Shown: positions 55,001 through 63,678, numbered from the stretch's first letter. The stretch is DNA of 64,000 nucleotides from Elusimicrobiaceae bacterium (GCA_017525025.1 JAFXUJ010000014.1:217024-281023); one strand, 5' to 3'. Numbers and translations are program-made. Notes: generated by a model from the letters alone, not told the origin.

Positions 55001-56234
55001 CCGGGCGGACACGTTCCAACATTTTCTTGGCGGATTTCAACGTTACGCCTTCTTTCTTCATGAGTTCACCGATAATAAACGGTTTGAAGAGTTCCAACGC
55101 CATGAGTTTAGGTAAACCGCATTGATGAAGTTTCAAATTCGGGCCGACCACGATTACGGAACGACCGGAATAGTCCACACGTTTACCGAGTAAGTTTTGG
55201 CGGAAACGACCATGTTTACCTTTAATATTGTCGGATAACGATTTGAGCGGTCTGCCACCGGCGCCGATGAAGAATTTGCCACGGGCACCGTTTTCAATAA
55301 GCGCATCTACCGCTTCTTGCAACAAGCGTTTTTCGTTGTAAATCATGACTTCCGGAGCCCGGAGCGATTCAATGTGTTTCAAGCGATTGTTGCGGTTGAT
55401 AATACGGCGATACAAGTCGTTTAAGTCAGAAGCCGCAAACCGTCCGCCGTCCAAAGCTACTAACGGGCGCAAATCCGGCGGGATGACCGGCAATACGCTT
55501 AGAATCATCCATTCCGGGCGGTTGCCGCTTTCTTTGAATTCTTCCATCGTTTTAATGCGGCGAACCAGTTTGGAGCGTTCCACTTCGCTTTGTGTATTTT
55601 TGAGTTGTTCATGCAAAGTGGCCAATTCTTTGTCAAAATCAATTCCTTCCAACAAGGTACGGATAGCGGGGGCACCGATATCTACTTTGAGGCGGGAACC
55701 GTGTTTCTTGCGGGCTTCGCGCACTTGCACGTCGCTAAGCAAGGTGCCTTTTTTGTAGTCTACGCGACCGGTTACACTGTCTACACAGTCTTCAATCACT
55801 ACATAAGAAGCGTAGTAAACAACGCGTTCCAGGTCCGTTGTGCGCATATCCAACATAATCCCGATACGAGACGGATTTTTGCGCAAAAACCACACGTGGG
55901 CAACCGGTACAGCCAATTCGATATGCCCCATGCGTTCGCGGCGAACTTTGGATTCGGTAATTTCCACACCGCAGCGATCGCACTTAATACCTTTGAATTT
56001 TACCCAGCGATATTTACCGCAGGAACATTCATAATCTTTGGTCGGGCCGAAAATGCGCTCACAAAATAAGCCGTCGCGCTCCGGTTTGAGCGTACGATAG
56101 TTAATTGTTTCCGGTTTTTTTACTTCCCCGAAAGACCACCCCGTAATTTGTTCCGGGCTGGCAATCCCTAACTTGATTGCATCAAAGTCAAAGAAGTTTA
56201 ATTCATTTAATTGTTTAACTTTTTTCGTTTGCAT
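52059..56234 (-). CDS. rpoC: RNA polymerase beta' subunit
   Basis: 1391 residues. N-terminal zinc site [20 protein letters not shown], catalytic [16 protein letters not shown], trigger-loop region [20 protein letters not shown] and second zinc site [13 protein letters not shown] are present. The ATG at 56234 behind GGGGAT is used instead of a TTG three codons upstream. Follows rpoB by 18 bases. Confidence 0.98.
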   Translation of the reverse strand: MQTKKVKQLNELNFFDFDAIKLGIASPEQITGWSFGEVKKPETINYRTLKPERDGLFCERIFGPTKDYECSCGKYRWVKFKGIKCDRCGVEITESKVRRERMGHIELAVPVAHVWFLRKNPSRIGIMLDMRTTDLERVVYYASYVVIEDCVDSVTGRVDYKKGTLLSDVQVREARKKHGSRLKVDIGAPAIRTLLEGIDFDKELATLHEQLKNTQSEVERSKLVRRIKTMEEFKESGNRPEWMILSVLPVIPPDLRPLVALDGGRFAASDLNDLYRRIINRNNRLKHIESLRAPEVMIYNEKRLLQEAVDALIENGARGKFFIGAGGRPLKSLSDNIKGKHGRFRQNLLGKRVDYSGRSVIVVGPNLKLHQCGLPKLMALELFKPFIIGELMKKEGVTLKSAKKMLERVRPEIWDILEKVTKSHPVMLNRAPTLHRLGIQAFEPVLIEGKAIQLHPLTCAAFNADFDGDQMAVHVPLSLEAQMEARTLMLASNNILSPASGKPIAAPSHDMVLGINFLTKIKDGDIGEGSIFGSKEDALVALEYGKLSYHAKIKVRGINAIPEPGLTGKDEKNATKWKDYTSVGRIIFNQILPKGWEYINKTIGKKELAALVDECYKSKKYGRYEAVQFLDKIMKMGYHYATLSGLSISIADMTIPSVKQKYIDDAKKQVKQIQAQAEAGIITEGERYNKVIDIWTRVTDDVANELFKEMKKFEEAKFDPTNKEHSGQRFNSVYLMADSGARGSRQQVRQLAGMRGLMAKPQKKLTGGQGEIIENPITANFREGLSVLEYFISTHGGRKGLSDTALKTADAGYLTRRLVDVAHNVVVTQEDCGTHNGIVVKSLMSGEEMVEPLDERILGRTALENVVVKVKKADGSEEEKTIIKEGDLITLEQSKQVKKYGVESVRIRSVLTCEAPFGVCAKCYGLSLATSSKSNPGDSVGIIAAQSIGEPGTQLTLRTFHIGGTASRVLSRSQAVAEIDGKVTFKDIKLITNRYDNKICISRNGSIFVTAGNGTIKEYKIQYGASIYTKDKETVKKGSLLAEWDPHSIPVLAEVSGTVRLTDVVEGITLQEERNKVTGVIERKITASRMGKKNPRISIEGKGKKINFPLPIDTILMVENGEEVEPGDVLAKIGREAGGTKDITGGLPRIAELFEARRPKNPAIISEFEGIVSLETSPKGLIEVVVRNEETNQVKQYSIPQGKHLVVYEGDHVGVGEALTDGAIDPHDVLRVKGEKEAQEFLLNAIQEVYRLQGVTINDRHIEVIVRQMLGNVKILDAGDTHFLKGEVLSRASWLRENAKMKAAGKRLAEAETILLGISKASLASESFISAASFQETTKVLTDAAITGQVDELAGLKENVIVGHLIPAGTGISARQIAHEFEEKRKETGEK

Positions 56235-56252
56235 GGTATTCAAATCCCCGGC

Positions 56253-59200
56253 TTATTTAGCGGCCTTGCTATTTTTAGTCTCGGCTTTGGCTTCCGCTTT
56301 TTTAGTTTCAGCCGCTGACGGCTCGTCATCGATTTTTTTAAGTAAATCTACACTCAACCCTAAAGCTTGAAGTTCTTTCACTAACACCTTGAAAGATTCC
56401 GGCACACCGGGTTGCGCAGGCGCTTCGCCCTTGACGATAGATTCGTACATTTTGGTTCTGCCGGCAAAGTCGTCTGACTTGACCGTCAGGAACTCTTGTA
56501 ATGTGTACGTAGCACCATACCCTTCCATAGCCCACACTTCCATTTCCCCGAAGCGCTGACCACCGAACTGGGCCTTACCGCCGAGCGGTTGGCGGGTAAT
56601 CATGCTGTACGGACCGGTAGAGCGGGAGTGTACTTTGTCTTCTACCAAGTGAATCAGTTTCATCATATACATGTAACCGATCGTCACTTTTTCTTCAAAA
56701 GGTTCCCCGGTGCGGCCGTCATACAACGTAATACGGCAGTAATCGTCCGGCAAGTACTTGGCAGCATATTCTTCGCGCGCTTTTCCTTTTAAACCTTTAT
56801 CGTCTAAAATTTTCTCTTTGGCTTTGCGGATCTCGTTTACCACATCGGCTTCGCTCGGACCATCAAACACAGGCGTGGCAGCGTTGTAATGCAAGTAATG
56901 CGCTGCCCAACCGAGCATGGTTTCCAAAAGCTGCCCGACGTTCATACGAGAAGGAATACCGAGCGGAGAAAGTACAATGTCTAACGGTGTTCCGTCCGGC
57001 AAGAAAGGCATATCTTCTTCCGGTAAAATGCGGGCTACGACGCCTTTGTTTCCGTGACGACCGGACATTTTATCACCTACGTGTAATTTGCGTTTAGAGG
57101 CAATATACACTTTGATAGATTTATTAACGGTTACCGCGAGTTCATCCCCTTGTTTAGAGAATTCAATTTCGCGTTCGTAATGTTCTACCGCTTTCTTTTC
57201 CATCAATTTATAAAGCGAGGTGATACGGGCCGTTTCTTTCTTGAGATCGGCTTCTTTCTTAATCGTATTCTTGGCGTAATCTAAAGCACGTTTGCGTTGC
57301 TCTTTTAGGAGTTCCAACGTAGCGTCTTTTTCCGTTTCCAAAGCGTTTAAACGGGCTTTTTCTTCGGCCTTTGTGAGTTTTTCCTTGCGCACAAATACGC
57401 GGGTTCCCACTACTTTGCCGCTGGTACCGGGCGGAACGCGTAATGAAGCATCCACCACATCATCGGCTTTTTTACCGAAGATAACTTTTAATAACCGTTC
57501 TTCCGGCGTTAATTGTTGTTCGCCTTTGGGGGTTACTTTACCTACTAAAATATCTCCGGGTTCTACCACGGTAGCAGGTAATACGATACCATCATTATCC
57601 AGGTGGGACAAGGCATCCGCACCGATATTCGGAATATCGCGCGTGATTTCTTCCGCCCCGAGCTTGGTGTTGCGGGCATCAATCGTAAATTCGTGCAAGT
57701 GGATAGAGGTAAACACATCATCCTTGACAAGACGACTGGACACCAAGATAGCGTCTTCGTAGTTATACCCTTCCCAGCACATAAAACCAACGAGCATGTT
57801 ACGCCCTAAGGCCAAATAACCGTTGTCCATAGACGGACCATCTGCAATTACTTGGCGGGCTTTTACATTATCTCCGGTTTTGACAATCGGATGTTGGTTG
57901 ATACAAGTATCGGAGTTGGAACGTTTATATTTAAGTAAGTCGTATACGTCCGTAGATCCGTCCTTAGCTTCTACAATAATTTTGGAAGCGTCGGCAAATT
58001 GGACGCGTCCGTCACGTTTGGCTACCATAGAGGTACCCGAATCGCGTGCCACTTCGTGCTCAATACCGGTTCCCACGTACGGAGCTTCCGGCATCAACAA
58101 CGGGACACCCTGGCGTTGCATGTTACAACCCATTAGGGCACGGTTGGCGTCATCGTGTTCCAAGAACGGAATGAGTGCCGCAGATACGCTGATAACTTGC
58201 AACGGAGAAACGTCCATGTAATTAACGTTTTTCGGGTTTACCATGGGGTAATCCGAACGAACCCGGCACGAAACTAAATCCGTATCAATGGATCCGTCTT
58301 TCTTAAGGGGCGTATTGGCCTGAGCAACGAATTTATCGTCTTCGGCATCGGCCGTTAAGTTTTCAATTTTATCGGTTACTTTACCATTGACTACTTTGCG
58401 GTACGGCGTTTCAATCAACCCGTATTTATTTACTTTGGAATAACAAGCCAAAGAGGTAATCAACCCGATGTTCGGACCTTCCGGCGTCTCAATCGGGCAG
58501 ACGCGGCCGTAGTGCGTATAGTGCACGTCGCGCACTTCGAAACCGGCACGTTTGCGGTTTAAACCACCGGGACCCAAGGCAGACAAACGGCGTTTGTGTG
58601 TCAGTTCGCCCAAGGGGTTAATTTGGTCCATGAATTGGGAAAGTTGAGAAGTACCGAAGAACTTGCGGACAATGGCTTGCACCGGTTGCGCATTGACAAG
58701 AGCGCGCGGCGTCAAGGAGGTTAGTTCGCGGTTCATGCGATCGCGCGCGGTCTTGGCCATTTGGCTAAGCCCAATGCGAATTTGGTTCTCTAAGAGTTCC
58801 CCGATTCCGCGTACACGGCGGTTGCCCAAGTGGTCAATATCGTCCACTTTAAAAGAGAAATCGCTTCCGTACGCTTTTTGTACATCTTCCCCGGCGTTAA
58901 GCGCGAGCAAGTATTTTACGGTAACGATCACATCTTCCGGCGCCAACGTGCGGCGATTGTCGGACGGTTTCTGGAATTTTTTGAATTTAAATTTGCTAAT
59001 TAAGTCAAACATGTTAGCAAACTTTTTGTTGATTTTATAGCGCCCTACAAAACTTAAATCGTAGCGGCGAATGTTATTAAATACCAAGTTGCTCAGGAAA
59101 GATTCCGCTTGTTCTTTTACGACGAAATCTTGCCCTCTCATCTTTTTGTAAATTTCGGCTTGGGCTTCGGCAGCGGTGCGAATGGAATCTTTGCGGTGTT

Positions 59201-60101
59201 CCAAGGTAGCCAAAATACCCGGGTCATCTTGGCGCGGTTTGCCGGAAATTACTTTAATGGTTTTAACTTTCTTTTCAATTAAGGTTTTGAAAAGCTTGTC
59301 ATCAATCGGCAAGGCGGCTTTTTCATCTAAGTTCCACAAAACCTCACCGGTGGACGGATCATAGATATCGTCCGCGGCGTAGCGGCCGATAACGGAATCA
59401 ATGTTTGTCGGTTTGACGGCGATATCTTCGCAAGGATAGAAGGTTTGAATGATTTGGGCATTTGTTTCCAACCCGCAAGCACGCAAGAAAGTAGAAGCAA
59501 GTACTTTTTTCTTGCGGTCAATGCGAACCCACAAGGTGTTCATCAAGTCAAACGAAAATTCAATCCAGGCCCCGCGATACGGAATAATGCGCGCTACATA
59601 AAGGCGTTTACCGAAGGTGGACTGTTTTTTCTCTTCGTCTTCTTCAAAAATAATACCCGGAGAGCGGTGCATCTGGCTGACAACTACACGTTCTGCGCCG
59701 TTGAATACAAAGCAGCCGGCATCGGTCATTAAGGGTAAATCACAAAGGGTAACATCTTGGTCGGATGCTTCTTTCATTTTTCCGTTTTTTTGTTTAACGT
59801 ATAAGCGCATCCAAGCTTTTAAAGGAGCGGAATAAGTGCTATCGCGCACGGTGGCTTCTGCCGGAGTGGCATAACGGGGAGCTCCCAATTCATATTTTAA
59901 AAATTCTAACTTCATGCTCCCGTCGGGGGCTTCAATAGGGAAAACGTCTTCAAAAGCGGCTTGTAAACCTCTTAATTCCCGCTTGGAAGGAGCTACATTG
60001 AGTTGCAAAAAGTCTACAAAAGACTGCTTTTGCATATCCAACAAGTCGGGCAAGGGAAGCTTCGTCGTAATTTTGCCGAAATTTGTTTGTTTTTCAATCA
60101 T
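56253..60101 (-). CDS. rpoB: RNA polymerase beta subunit
   Basis: 1282 residues. The rifampicin-binding segment FGTSQLSQFMDQINPLGELT keeps Asp516, His526 and Ser531 equivalents; Asn518 is Ile. The C-terminus ends in an extra Lys/Ala/Glu tail (KKAEAKAETKNSKAAK). The ATG at 60101 has an AGGAAGAA site; the frame reaches further upstream without one. Operon position rplL-rpoB-rpoC is standard. Confidence 0.98.
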   Translation of the reverse strand: MIEKQTNFGKITTKLPLPDLLDMQKQSFVDFLQLNVAPSKRELRGLQAAFEDVFPIEAPDGSMKLEFLKYELGAPRYATPAEATVRDSTYSAPLKAWMRLYVKQKNGKMKEASDQDVTLCDLPLMTDAGCFVFNGAERVVVSQMHRSPGIIFEEDEEKKQSTFGKRLYVARIIPYRGAWIEFSFDLMNTLWVRIDRKKKVLASTFLRACGLETNAQIIQTFYPCEDIAVKPTNIDSVIGRYAADDIYDPSTGEVLWNLDEKAALPIDDKLFKTLIEKKVKTIKVISGKPRQDDPGILATLEHRKDSIRTAAEAQAEIYKKMRGQDFVVKEQAESFLSNLVFNNIRRYDLSFVGRYKINKKFANMFDLISKFKFKKFQKPSDNRRTLAPEDVIVTVKYLLALNAGEDVQKAYGSDFSFKVDDIDHLGNRRVRGIGELLENQIRIGLSQMAKTARDRMNRELTSLTPRALVNAQPVQAIVRKFFGTSQLSQFMDQINPLGELTHKRRLSALGPGGLNRKRAGFEVRDVHYTHYGRVCPIETPEGPNIGLITSLACYSKVNKYGLIETPYRKVVNGKVTDKIENLTADAEDDKFVAQANTPLKKDGSIDTDLVSCRVRSDYPMVNPKNVNYMDVSPLQVISVSAALIPFLEHDDANRALMGCNMQRQGVPLLMPEAPYVGTGIEHEVARDSGTSMVAKRDGRVQFADASKIIVEAKDGSTDVYDLLKYKRSNSDTCINQHPIVKTGDNVKARQVIADGPSMDNGYLALGRNMLVGFMCWEGYNYEDAILVSSRLVKDDVFTSIHLHEFTIDARNTKLGAEEITRDIPNIGADALSHLDNDGIVLPATVVEPGDILVGKVTPKGEQQLTPEERLLKVIFGKKADDVVDASLRVPPGTSGKVVGTRVFVRKEKLTKAEEKARLNALETEKDATLELLKEQRKRALDYAKNTIKKEADLKKETARITSLYKLMEKKAVEHYEREIEFSKQGDELAVTVNKSIKVYIASKRKLHVGDKMSGRHGNKGVVARILPEEDMPFLPDGTPLDIVLSPLGIPSRMNVGQLLETMLGWAAHYLHYNAATPVFDGPSEADVVNEIRKAKEKILDDKGLKGKAREEYAAKYLPDDYCRITLYDGRTGEPFEEKVTIGYMYMMKLIHLVEDKVHSRSTGPYSMITRQPLGGKAQFGGQRFGEMEVWAMEGYGATYTLQEFLTVKSDDFAGRTKMYESIVKGEAPAQPGVPESFKVLVKELQALGLSVDLLKKIDDEPSAAETKKAEAKAETKNSKAAK

Positions 60102-60195
60102 TTCTGTTCTTCCTGAATCTGCAACGGGCGTTTGTGTCGCGCGCACCCGCGAAAAACCACCTCGTTGTTATACCCGTTTAAACCTGGGGTACGTA

Positions 60196-60223
60196 ATCCC
60201 AATCCCCCGAGGGGGATTGGGAT
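60196..60223 (-). promoter_or_regulatory. Long GC-rich hairpin between rplL and rpoB
   Basis: Thirteen-base perfect inverted repeat ATCCCAATCCCCC / GGGGGATTGGGAT with a two-base centre. No T-run follows, so it is more likely an RNase III-type processing site or partial attenuator, as found at the same place in E. coli. Confidence 0.6.
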
Positions 60224-60240
60224 AATAATGCGTCGTGCAA

Positions 60241-60627
60241 CTATTTGAGTTCTACGGTGCCGCCGGCTTCGGTGATTTTCTTTTTGAGTTCTTCAGCTTC
60301 AGCTTTGGCAACGTTTTCTTTTACGGCTTTCGGGGCGCCTTCTACCAAGTCTTTGGCTTCTTTCAAGCCCAAGCCGGTGATTTCGCGCACTACTTTAATG
60401 ACGCCGATTTTCTTGGCAGCATCTACCGCGGTCAACACGACGTTGAATTCATCTTTTTCTTCGGCAGCAGCACCGCCAGCAGCCGGGGCTGCAGCAGCAA
60501 CGGCTACGGCCGGGGCCGCAGCTTTAACGCCGAATTTTTCTTCAATCGCTTTCACGAGTTCGGAAAGTTCCAAAACGGTGAGTTCAGCAATTGCATTTAC
60601 TAATTCATCTTTGGTCATTTTAGCCAT
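60241..60627 (-). CDS. rplL: 50S ribosomal protein L7/L12
   Basis: 128 residues: N-terminal dimerisation helix [19 protein letters not shown], alanine-rich hinge, and C-terminal [18 protein letters not shown] factor-binding domain. The ATG at 60627 follows AAGGAAA. Four or six copies bind L10 in the ribosomal stalk. Confidence 0.97.
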   Translation of the reverse strand: MAKMTKDELVNAIAELTVLELSELVKAIEEKFGVKAAAPAVAVAAAAPAAGGAAAEEKDEFNVVLTAVDAAKKIGVIKVVREITGLGLKEAKDLVEGAPKAVKENVAKAEAEELKKKITEAGGTVELK

Positions 60628-60742
60628 TTTATTTTTCCTTATTATCACTGAGTAGTGGCCTTCTGCTTAACCGGGTTAAGCCCGTACCTTTACCCCTTGC
60701 GGGACTACTACCGCTCTTGGCGGGTTTAGATTTTACCGGGCA

Positions 60743-60764
60743 TCAGTTGGCTAAAGCCAACTGA
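60743..60764 (-). promoter_or_regulatory. Hairpin in the rplJ-rplL gap
   Basis: TCAGTTGGCT / AGCCAACTGA, ten base pairs with an AA loop, 13 bases downstream of rplJ. The rest of the gap (60628-60776) holds further inverted repeats (GCTTAACC / GGTTAAGC; AGTAGT / ACTACT), so the transcript here is highly structured. Confidence 0.6.
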
Positions 60765-60776
60765 CACCTTGACGCG

Positions 60777-61298
60777 TTATTTCTGCTTGTCTTCCAAAGC
60801 TTTGATAACGTAGGCAAAATCCCGTATCGGAGCTTGCAATACTTGCGCCGATTGGGCAACTGCATTGTACAACGCACCGGCCAATTTGGACAAGTTTTCT
60901 TCCTTCGTACCAATGGTAGCGAGTTGTTTAACTTGTGCCTCATTGTACCAGACACCCTCGGAATAGCAAGCGCGCAGCTTCAAAGCCGCATTTTTCTTCT
61001 GAAAGTCAACCAGCGCTTTGGCAACAGCAGCAATATCGCCGCCTACCGCAATCGCCGTCGGGCCTTGAAAGAGCTTTGCATCTGCCCCTTCAATTTTGGC
61101 CTGGTTGACCGCATGTTCCACAATAGCGTTACGTTCCACGCGGAATTTGGCTCCCGCGGGAGTTAACGCACGGCGTACTTCTTCCATTTCGGTAAACTTC
61201 AAGCCTTGATAGGCGGTGAAGAATACGGTACCACCGGTGGTAATTTCAGAAGCTAAGTCTTGCGACTTTTGTTTCTTTTGGTCTTTTGTCAGGTTCAT
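60777..61298 (-). CDS. rplJ: 50S ribosomal protein L10
   Basis: 173 residues: MNLTKDQKKQKSQDLASEI, VFFTAYQGLKFTEMEEVRR and the C-terminal helix that binds L7/L12. First gene of the operon. The usual upstream genes secE, nusG, rplK and rplA are absent. CAGG site. Confidence 0.96.
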   Translation of the reverse strand: MNLTKDQKKQKSQDLASEITTGGTVFFTAYQGLKFTEMEEVRRALTPAGAKFRVERNAIVEHAVNQAKIEGADAKLFQGPTAIAVGGDIAAVAKALVDFQKKNAALKLRACYSEGVWYNEAQVKQLATIGTKEENLSKLAGALYNAVAQSAQVLQAPIRDFAYVIKALEDKQK

Positions 61299-61352
61299 TT
61301 TATTGCCTGTTTTTTACACGAAAACCGCTGTTGTCTTCCCGCTTTTAGAGCA

Positions 61353-61415
61353 GAGAACACGACAGCCACAGATCCCCTTCCTCTCAATCTATCGTCGGAG
61401 GGGATCATGGTTCTC
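61353..61415 (-). promoter_or_regulatory. L10 leader-type RNA structure
   Basis: On the minus strand GAGAAC pairs with GTTCTC (61410-61415 and 61353-61358) around an inner stem GATCCCCT / AGGGGATC (61399-61406 and 61371-61378). Position and layout fit the ribosomal-protein L10 leader, through which L10-L12 complexes repress their own translation. Confidence 0.65.
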
Positions 61416-61443
61416 GTTTAAATCGGGTTAATACTTCTTTTTT

Positions 61444-61472
61444 ATTTTATCAATAAAAACTGCCAATTGCAA
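61444..61472 (-). promoter_or_regulatory. Promoter of the rplJ-rpoBC-str operon
   Basis: -35 TTGCAA (61467-61472), 17-base spacer, extended -10 TGATAAAAT (hexamer 61444-61449). Start near 61437, leader about 140 nt. A further TGTTATAAT box lies upstream near 61511-61519 and may be a second promoter. The 313-base gap 61299-61611 is therefore occupied by leader and promoters. Confidence 0.75.
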
Positions 61473-61596
61473 ACATTTTTGCAAACGTTCTATCCGCAGT
61501 TCTTAAAAATATTATAACAAAATCCGCGCCGGGGCGCAAGAGATTTATTGAAATTTTAAGCGTCTTTTTTCCTGCGACGCACCTATCTTAATTTTA

Positions 61597-61605
61597 TGAT
61601 AAAAT
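61597..61605 (+). promoter_or_regulatory. Extended -10 promoter, probably giving a leaderless mRNA
   Basis: TGATAAAAT with hexamer 61600-61605, six bases before the ATG at 61612. No ribosome-binding site. Confidence 0.55.
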
Positions 61606-61611
61606 ATAATT

Positions 61612-62388
61612 ATGAAAGCCACGAGTGAAATTTTCCAAGTATCTAATACCCCGTTGCCGGGCGATTTTACCGCCAAATTGCCAGACTTTTTTAATAATAG
61701 CGGTACGATTATCCACAACGCCCGCAACCAAATTCGCGTTTTTGACGTGAATGGGCATAAAATCAATGTAAAAAAGTTTTGTATCCCTCCCATTGTCAAC
61801 CGGATTTTGTATTCGCTGGGTTGGCGTACACCCAAGGCATTAACCACCTACCGCAATGCACAAGAAATTTTAAAACGCGGGTTTCACACTCCATCCCCGT
61901 ATGGCTACCGGATTGAACGTAACGGCGGGCTTATCAATTATTCATATTTTGTAAGCGAACAAGTGGAAAACATGCGCACTTTGCGTGAATGCGGAAACCA
62001 CCCGGCCCTCATCCAAGCAGTGGCCAAATATACCGCTGAGCTGCACGCTAAAGGGTTATTCCATCGTGATTATACCCCGGGTAATATCCTCTGCCGGGAG
62101 GAAAACGGAACATATTACTTTATGTTAGTGGACATTAACCGTTTCCGCTTTTTTGACGGGCCAACACCCCGCAAATTGGTTTTACGCAATTTAATGCAAC
62201 CGTTCCCGCAGGATGAATTACTAAAAGTTTTTGTACAAGAATATTGTAAATGTACGCCTTTAAAAGGAAACATTGAAAAACAGGTATTACGCCGGAGACA
62301 CTTCCGTAATTTCTACGACGATACTAAACGCAAATTAAAGAAATTGCCGGGCGTATCGTTATTCTTAGGTAAAAACTTGAAGAAATAA
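61612..62388 (+). CDS. Lipopolysaccharide-kinase-like protein (Kdo/WaaP/InaA family)
   Basis: 258 residues of a small protein-kinase-like fold. The catalytic loop is LFHRDYTPGNIL (about residue 145) and the metal-binding segment LVDINRFRF. The N-terminal half contains a KINVKKF lysine likely to bind ATP. Family members phosphorylate sugars in the LPS core on the cytoplasmic side; the heptose or Kdo specificity is not predictable. It supports an outer membrane with LPS. Single gene, apparently leaderless. Confidence 0.8.
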   Translation: MKATSEIFQVSNTPLPGDFTAKLPDFFNNSGTIIHNARNQIRVFDVNGHKINVKKFCIPPIVNRILYSLGWRTPKALTTYRNAQEILKRGFHTPSPYGYRIERNGGLINYSYFVSEQVENMRTLRECGNHPALIQAVAKYTAELHAKGLFHRDYTPGNILCREENGTYYFMLVDINRFRFFDGPTPRKLVLRNLMQPFPQDELLKVFVQEYCKCTPLKGNIEKQVLRRRHFRNFYDDTKRKLKKLPGVSLFLGKNLKK

Positions 62389-62405
62389 AATATTATTGTT
62401 ACAAT
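62377..62405 (+). promoter_or_regulatory. Promoter of leader RNA copy 2, overlapped by a palindrome
   Basis: -35 TTGAAG (62377-62382), 17-base spacer, extended -10 TGTTACAAT (hexamer 62400-62405), overlapping the end of the kinase gene. The -10 lies inside a 15-base palindrome TTATTGT-T-ACAATAA (62393-62407), a possible operator. A GCGCG / CGCGC hairpin follows at 62431-62445. Confidence 0.6.
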
Positions 62406-62463
62406 AAAGATGTTATAGGAGGAAAGTAGTTGCGCGGCCACGCGCGAGAAAGATAAATTTTAA

Positions 62464-62664
62464 CTGTTTTTGGAGCCGTATTTAAGGATACGGGTTACAG
62501 TAAAAGCTGTACTCTACAAGGCCAAAAACAGCCGATTTAGGCACAAGAGGATAGGCCTTATAACCCTATTTTCTTGTGCCGAGTGTTTGCCGTCCGCAAG
62601 GACGGCAGGCCACGGCTGTTATATTGGGTTACCTTGTAGAGGCCCAGTATAACGGCCGTTTTTT
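62464..62664 (+). ncRNA. Structured leader RNA, copy 2, with terminator and candidate pseudoknot
   Basis: Same architecture as 47143-47353. P1 CTGTTTTTGG (62464-62473) with CCAAAAACAG (62522-62531); P2 CCGTAT / ATACGG (62476-62493); a small TACAG / CTGTA hairpin; P3 GGCACAAG / CTTGTGCC (62540-62547, 62573-62580); P4 GCCGTCC / GGACGGC (62589-62606); P5 a 16-bp terminator stem (62613-62628 with 62643-62658) then six T. P5 loop CCTTGTAGAG (62632-62641) is complementary to CTCTACAAGG (62512-62521). AACAGCCG (62527-62534) can alternatively pair with CGGCTGTT of P5. Together with the promoter it fills the 315-base gap 62389-62703. Confidence 0.75.
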
Positions 62665-62703
62665 ATGACTAAAACGGCTCATAAAGAAAATAAAGGAGAA
62701 AGT

Positions 62704-63315
62704 ATGAAAAGAATAATGATTACAATAGGTTGTTTACTGCTTATGACTCCGGCTTTATTCGCCGTCAATGGGGGCTTGGGGATTCGTTTGGGTTATGGTC
62801 AAAATGATCCCAAATTTGAAAACCAGAATCTAACTACGCATGGAGAAGTCGGCGGGGTGGAGTTATTAGAAGAGTGGGATTTGTCCGATGAAACAAGCAG
62901 GATAGGCGCAAAACTGGGTTTTGACATTTATGGTAAAAATAAATATTCCCAATCTGGATTAGAAGCCATTGACAACACGTTCGCAGTTCCGCTCTCTATT
63001 TACTATAAACAAAGCAACGAAAAGTGGGGGTGGTTTGCGGGAGGCGGTTTAACATGGCTCTCAACAACCGTGAAAGCGTCCACTAGTTATGGAAGCGAAT
63101 CCTTCTCTAAATCAAAATTTTTCCCTCATCTCACTGCTGGAACAGAATACTATTTCAATCAATCTATCTCTATCGGACTTGATTTGAAATATAATATCGC
63201 TGCTGAAATGACCTTGGAAAAATATGGGTATTCCTACGTTTCTGATCGTTCCGGTTTTAACGCAGCCATTACTGCACGGTATTATTTCCCCATGGACACA
63301 GAAAGTTGGATGTAA
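62704..63315 (+). CDS. Outer-membrane beta-barrel protein, leader-RNA-linked paralog 2
   Basis: 203 residues with signal peptide (1 to about 19, TPALFA|V). Alternating strands and an aromatic barrel end (ITARYYF), then a short acidic tail. Homologous along its length to the protein at 47386 but lacks that protein's 50-residue N-terminal insert. AAAGGAGA site eight bases before the ATG. Probably an eight-stranded barrel of OmpX/OmpW size; ligand unknown. Confidence 0.82.
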   Translation: MKRIMITIGCLLLMTPALFAVNGGLGIRLGYGQNDPKFENQNLTTHGEVGGVELLEEWDLSDETSRIGAKLGFDIYGKNKYSQSGLEAIDNTFAVPLSIYYKQSNEKWGWFAGGGLTWLSTTVKASTSYGSESFSKSKFFPHLTAGTEYYFNQSISIGLDLKYNIAAEMTLEKYGYSYVSDRSGFNAAITARYYFPMDTESWM

Positions 63316-63326
63316 TGCAAAGATAA

Positions 63327-63354
63327 AAAAGGGTCTCTATAAAGAGACCCTTTT
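63327..63354. terminator. Bidirectional intrinsic terminator
   Basis: Stem AAAAGGGTCTCT / AGAGACCCTTTT with a four-base loop, between the converging outer-membrane protein gene and the rRNA operon. Confidence 0.9.
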
Positions 63355-63375
63355 AAAATGAATAAAGGCTTTGAT

Positions 63376-63500
63376 GAGACCGACATCGATCTACTCTCTC
63401 AGCGCCGAATTGGGCGCCAATACCATCGACCCTTACGAGCTTAACTGCCGTGTTCGGAATGGGAACGGGTGTGACCTCGTCGGAATTAATATCAGTCTCA
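63376..63500 (-). rRNA. 5S ribosomal RNA
   Basis: On the minus strand ACACCCGTTCCCATTCCGAA followed by CACGGCAGTTAAGCTC is the 5S loop B-C core, and the ends pair as TGAGACTGATATT with GATGTCGGTCTCA. The terminal pairing continues beyond the mature ends (to about 63367 and 63508) as a processing stem, so ends are approximate. Confidence 0.92.
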
Positions 63501-63678
63501 TCAAAGCCTCTATTGTTAAAAGAACAAATTTGAAAAGGAACCGTTGCTACAACAATTCCTTTCACGTTAGAAACATGCTCGCCGTGTTCTAGACGGGTCA
63601 TCGCGACCTTCTAACGCCAGATAACTAGAAAAGCGCAAGTGTTTTCACTTACATTCTTTATCTATTGGATTAAAGAAT
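63501..63678 (-). other. 23S-5S internal transcribed spacer
   Basis: About 180 bases between 23S and 5S with no tRNA. Contains the outer part of the 5S processing stem and several short repeats. Nothing else recognised. Confidence 0.7.

Noticed and set aside
58550..58660. Rifampicin resistance change in RpoB
   Set aside because: Ile at the position of E. coli Asn518 is a position that varies between phyla; the main resistance positions Asp516, His526 and Ser531 are unchanged.
62474..62495. Group II intron domain V
   Set aside because: GAGCCGTAT...ATACGG slightly resembles domain V, but the AGC/two-nucleotide bulge architecture, the other domains and a reverse transcriptase are absent; both copies behave as part of a larger leader.
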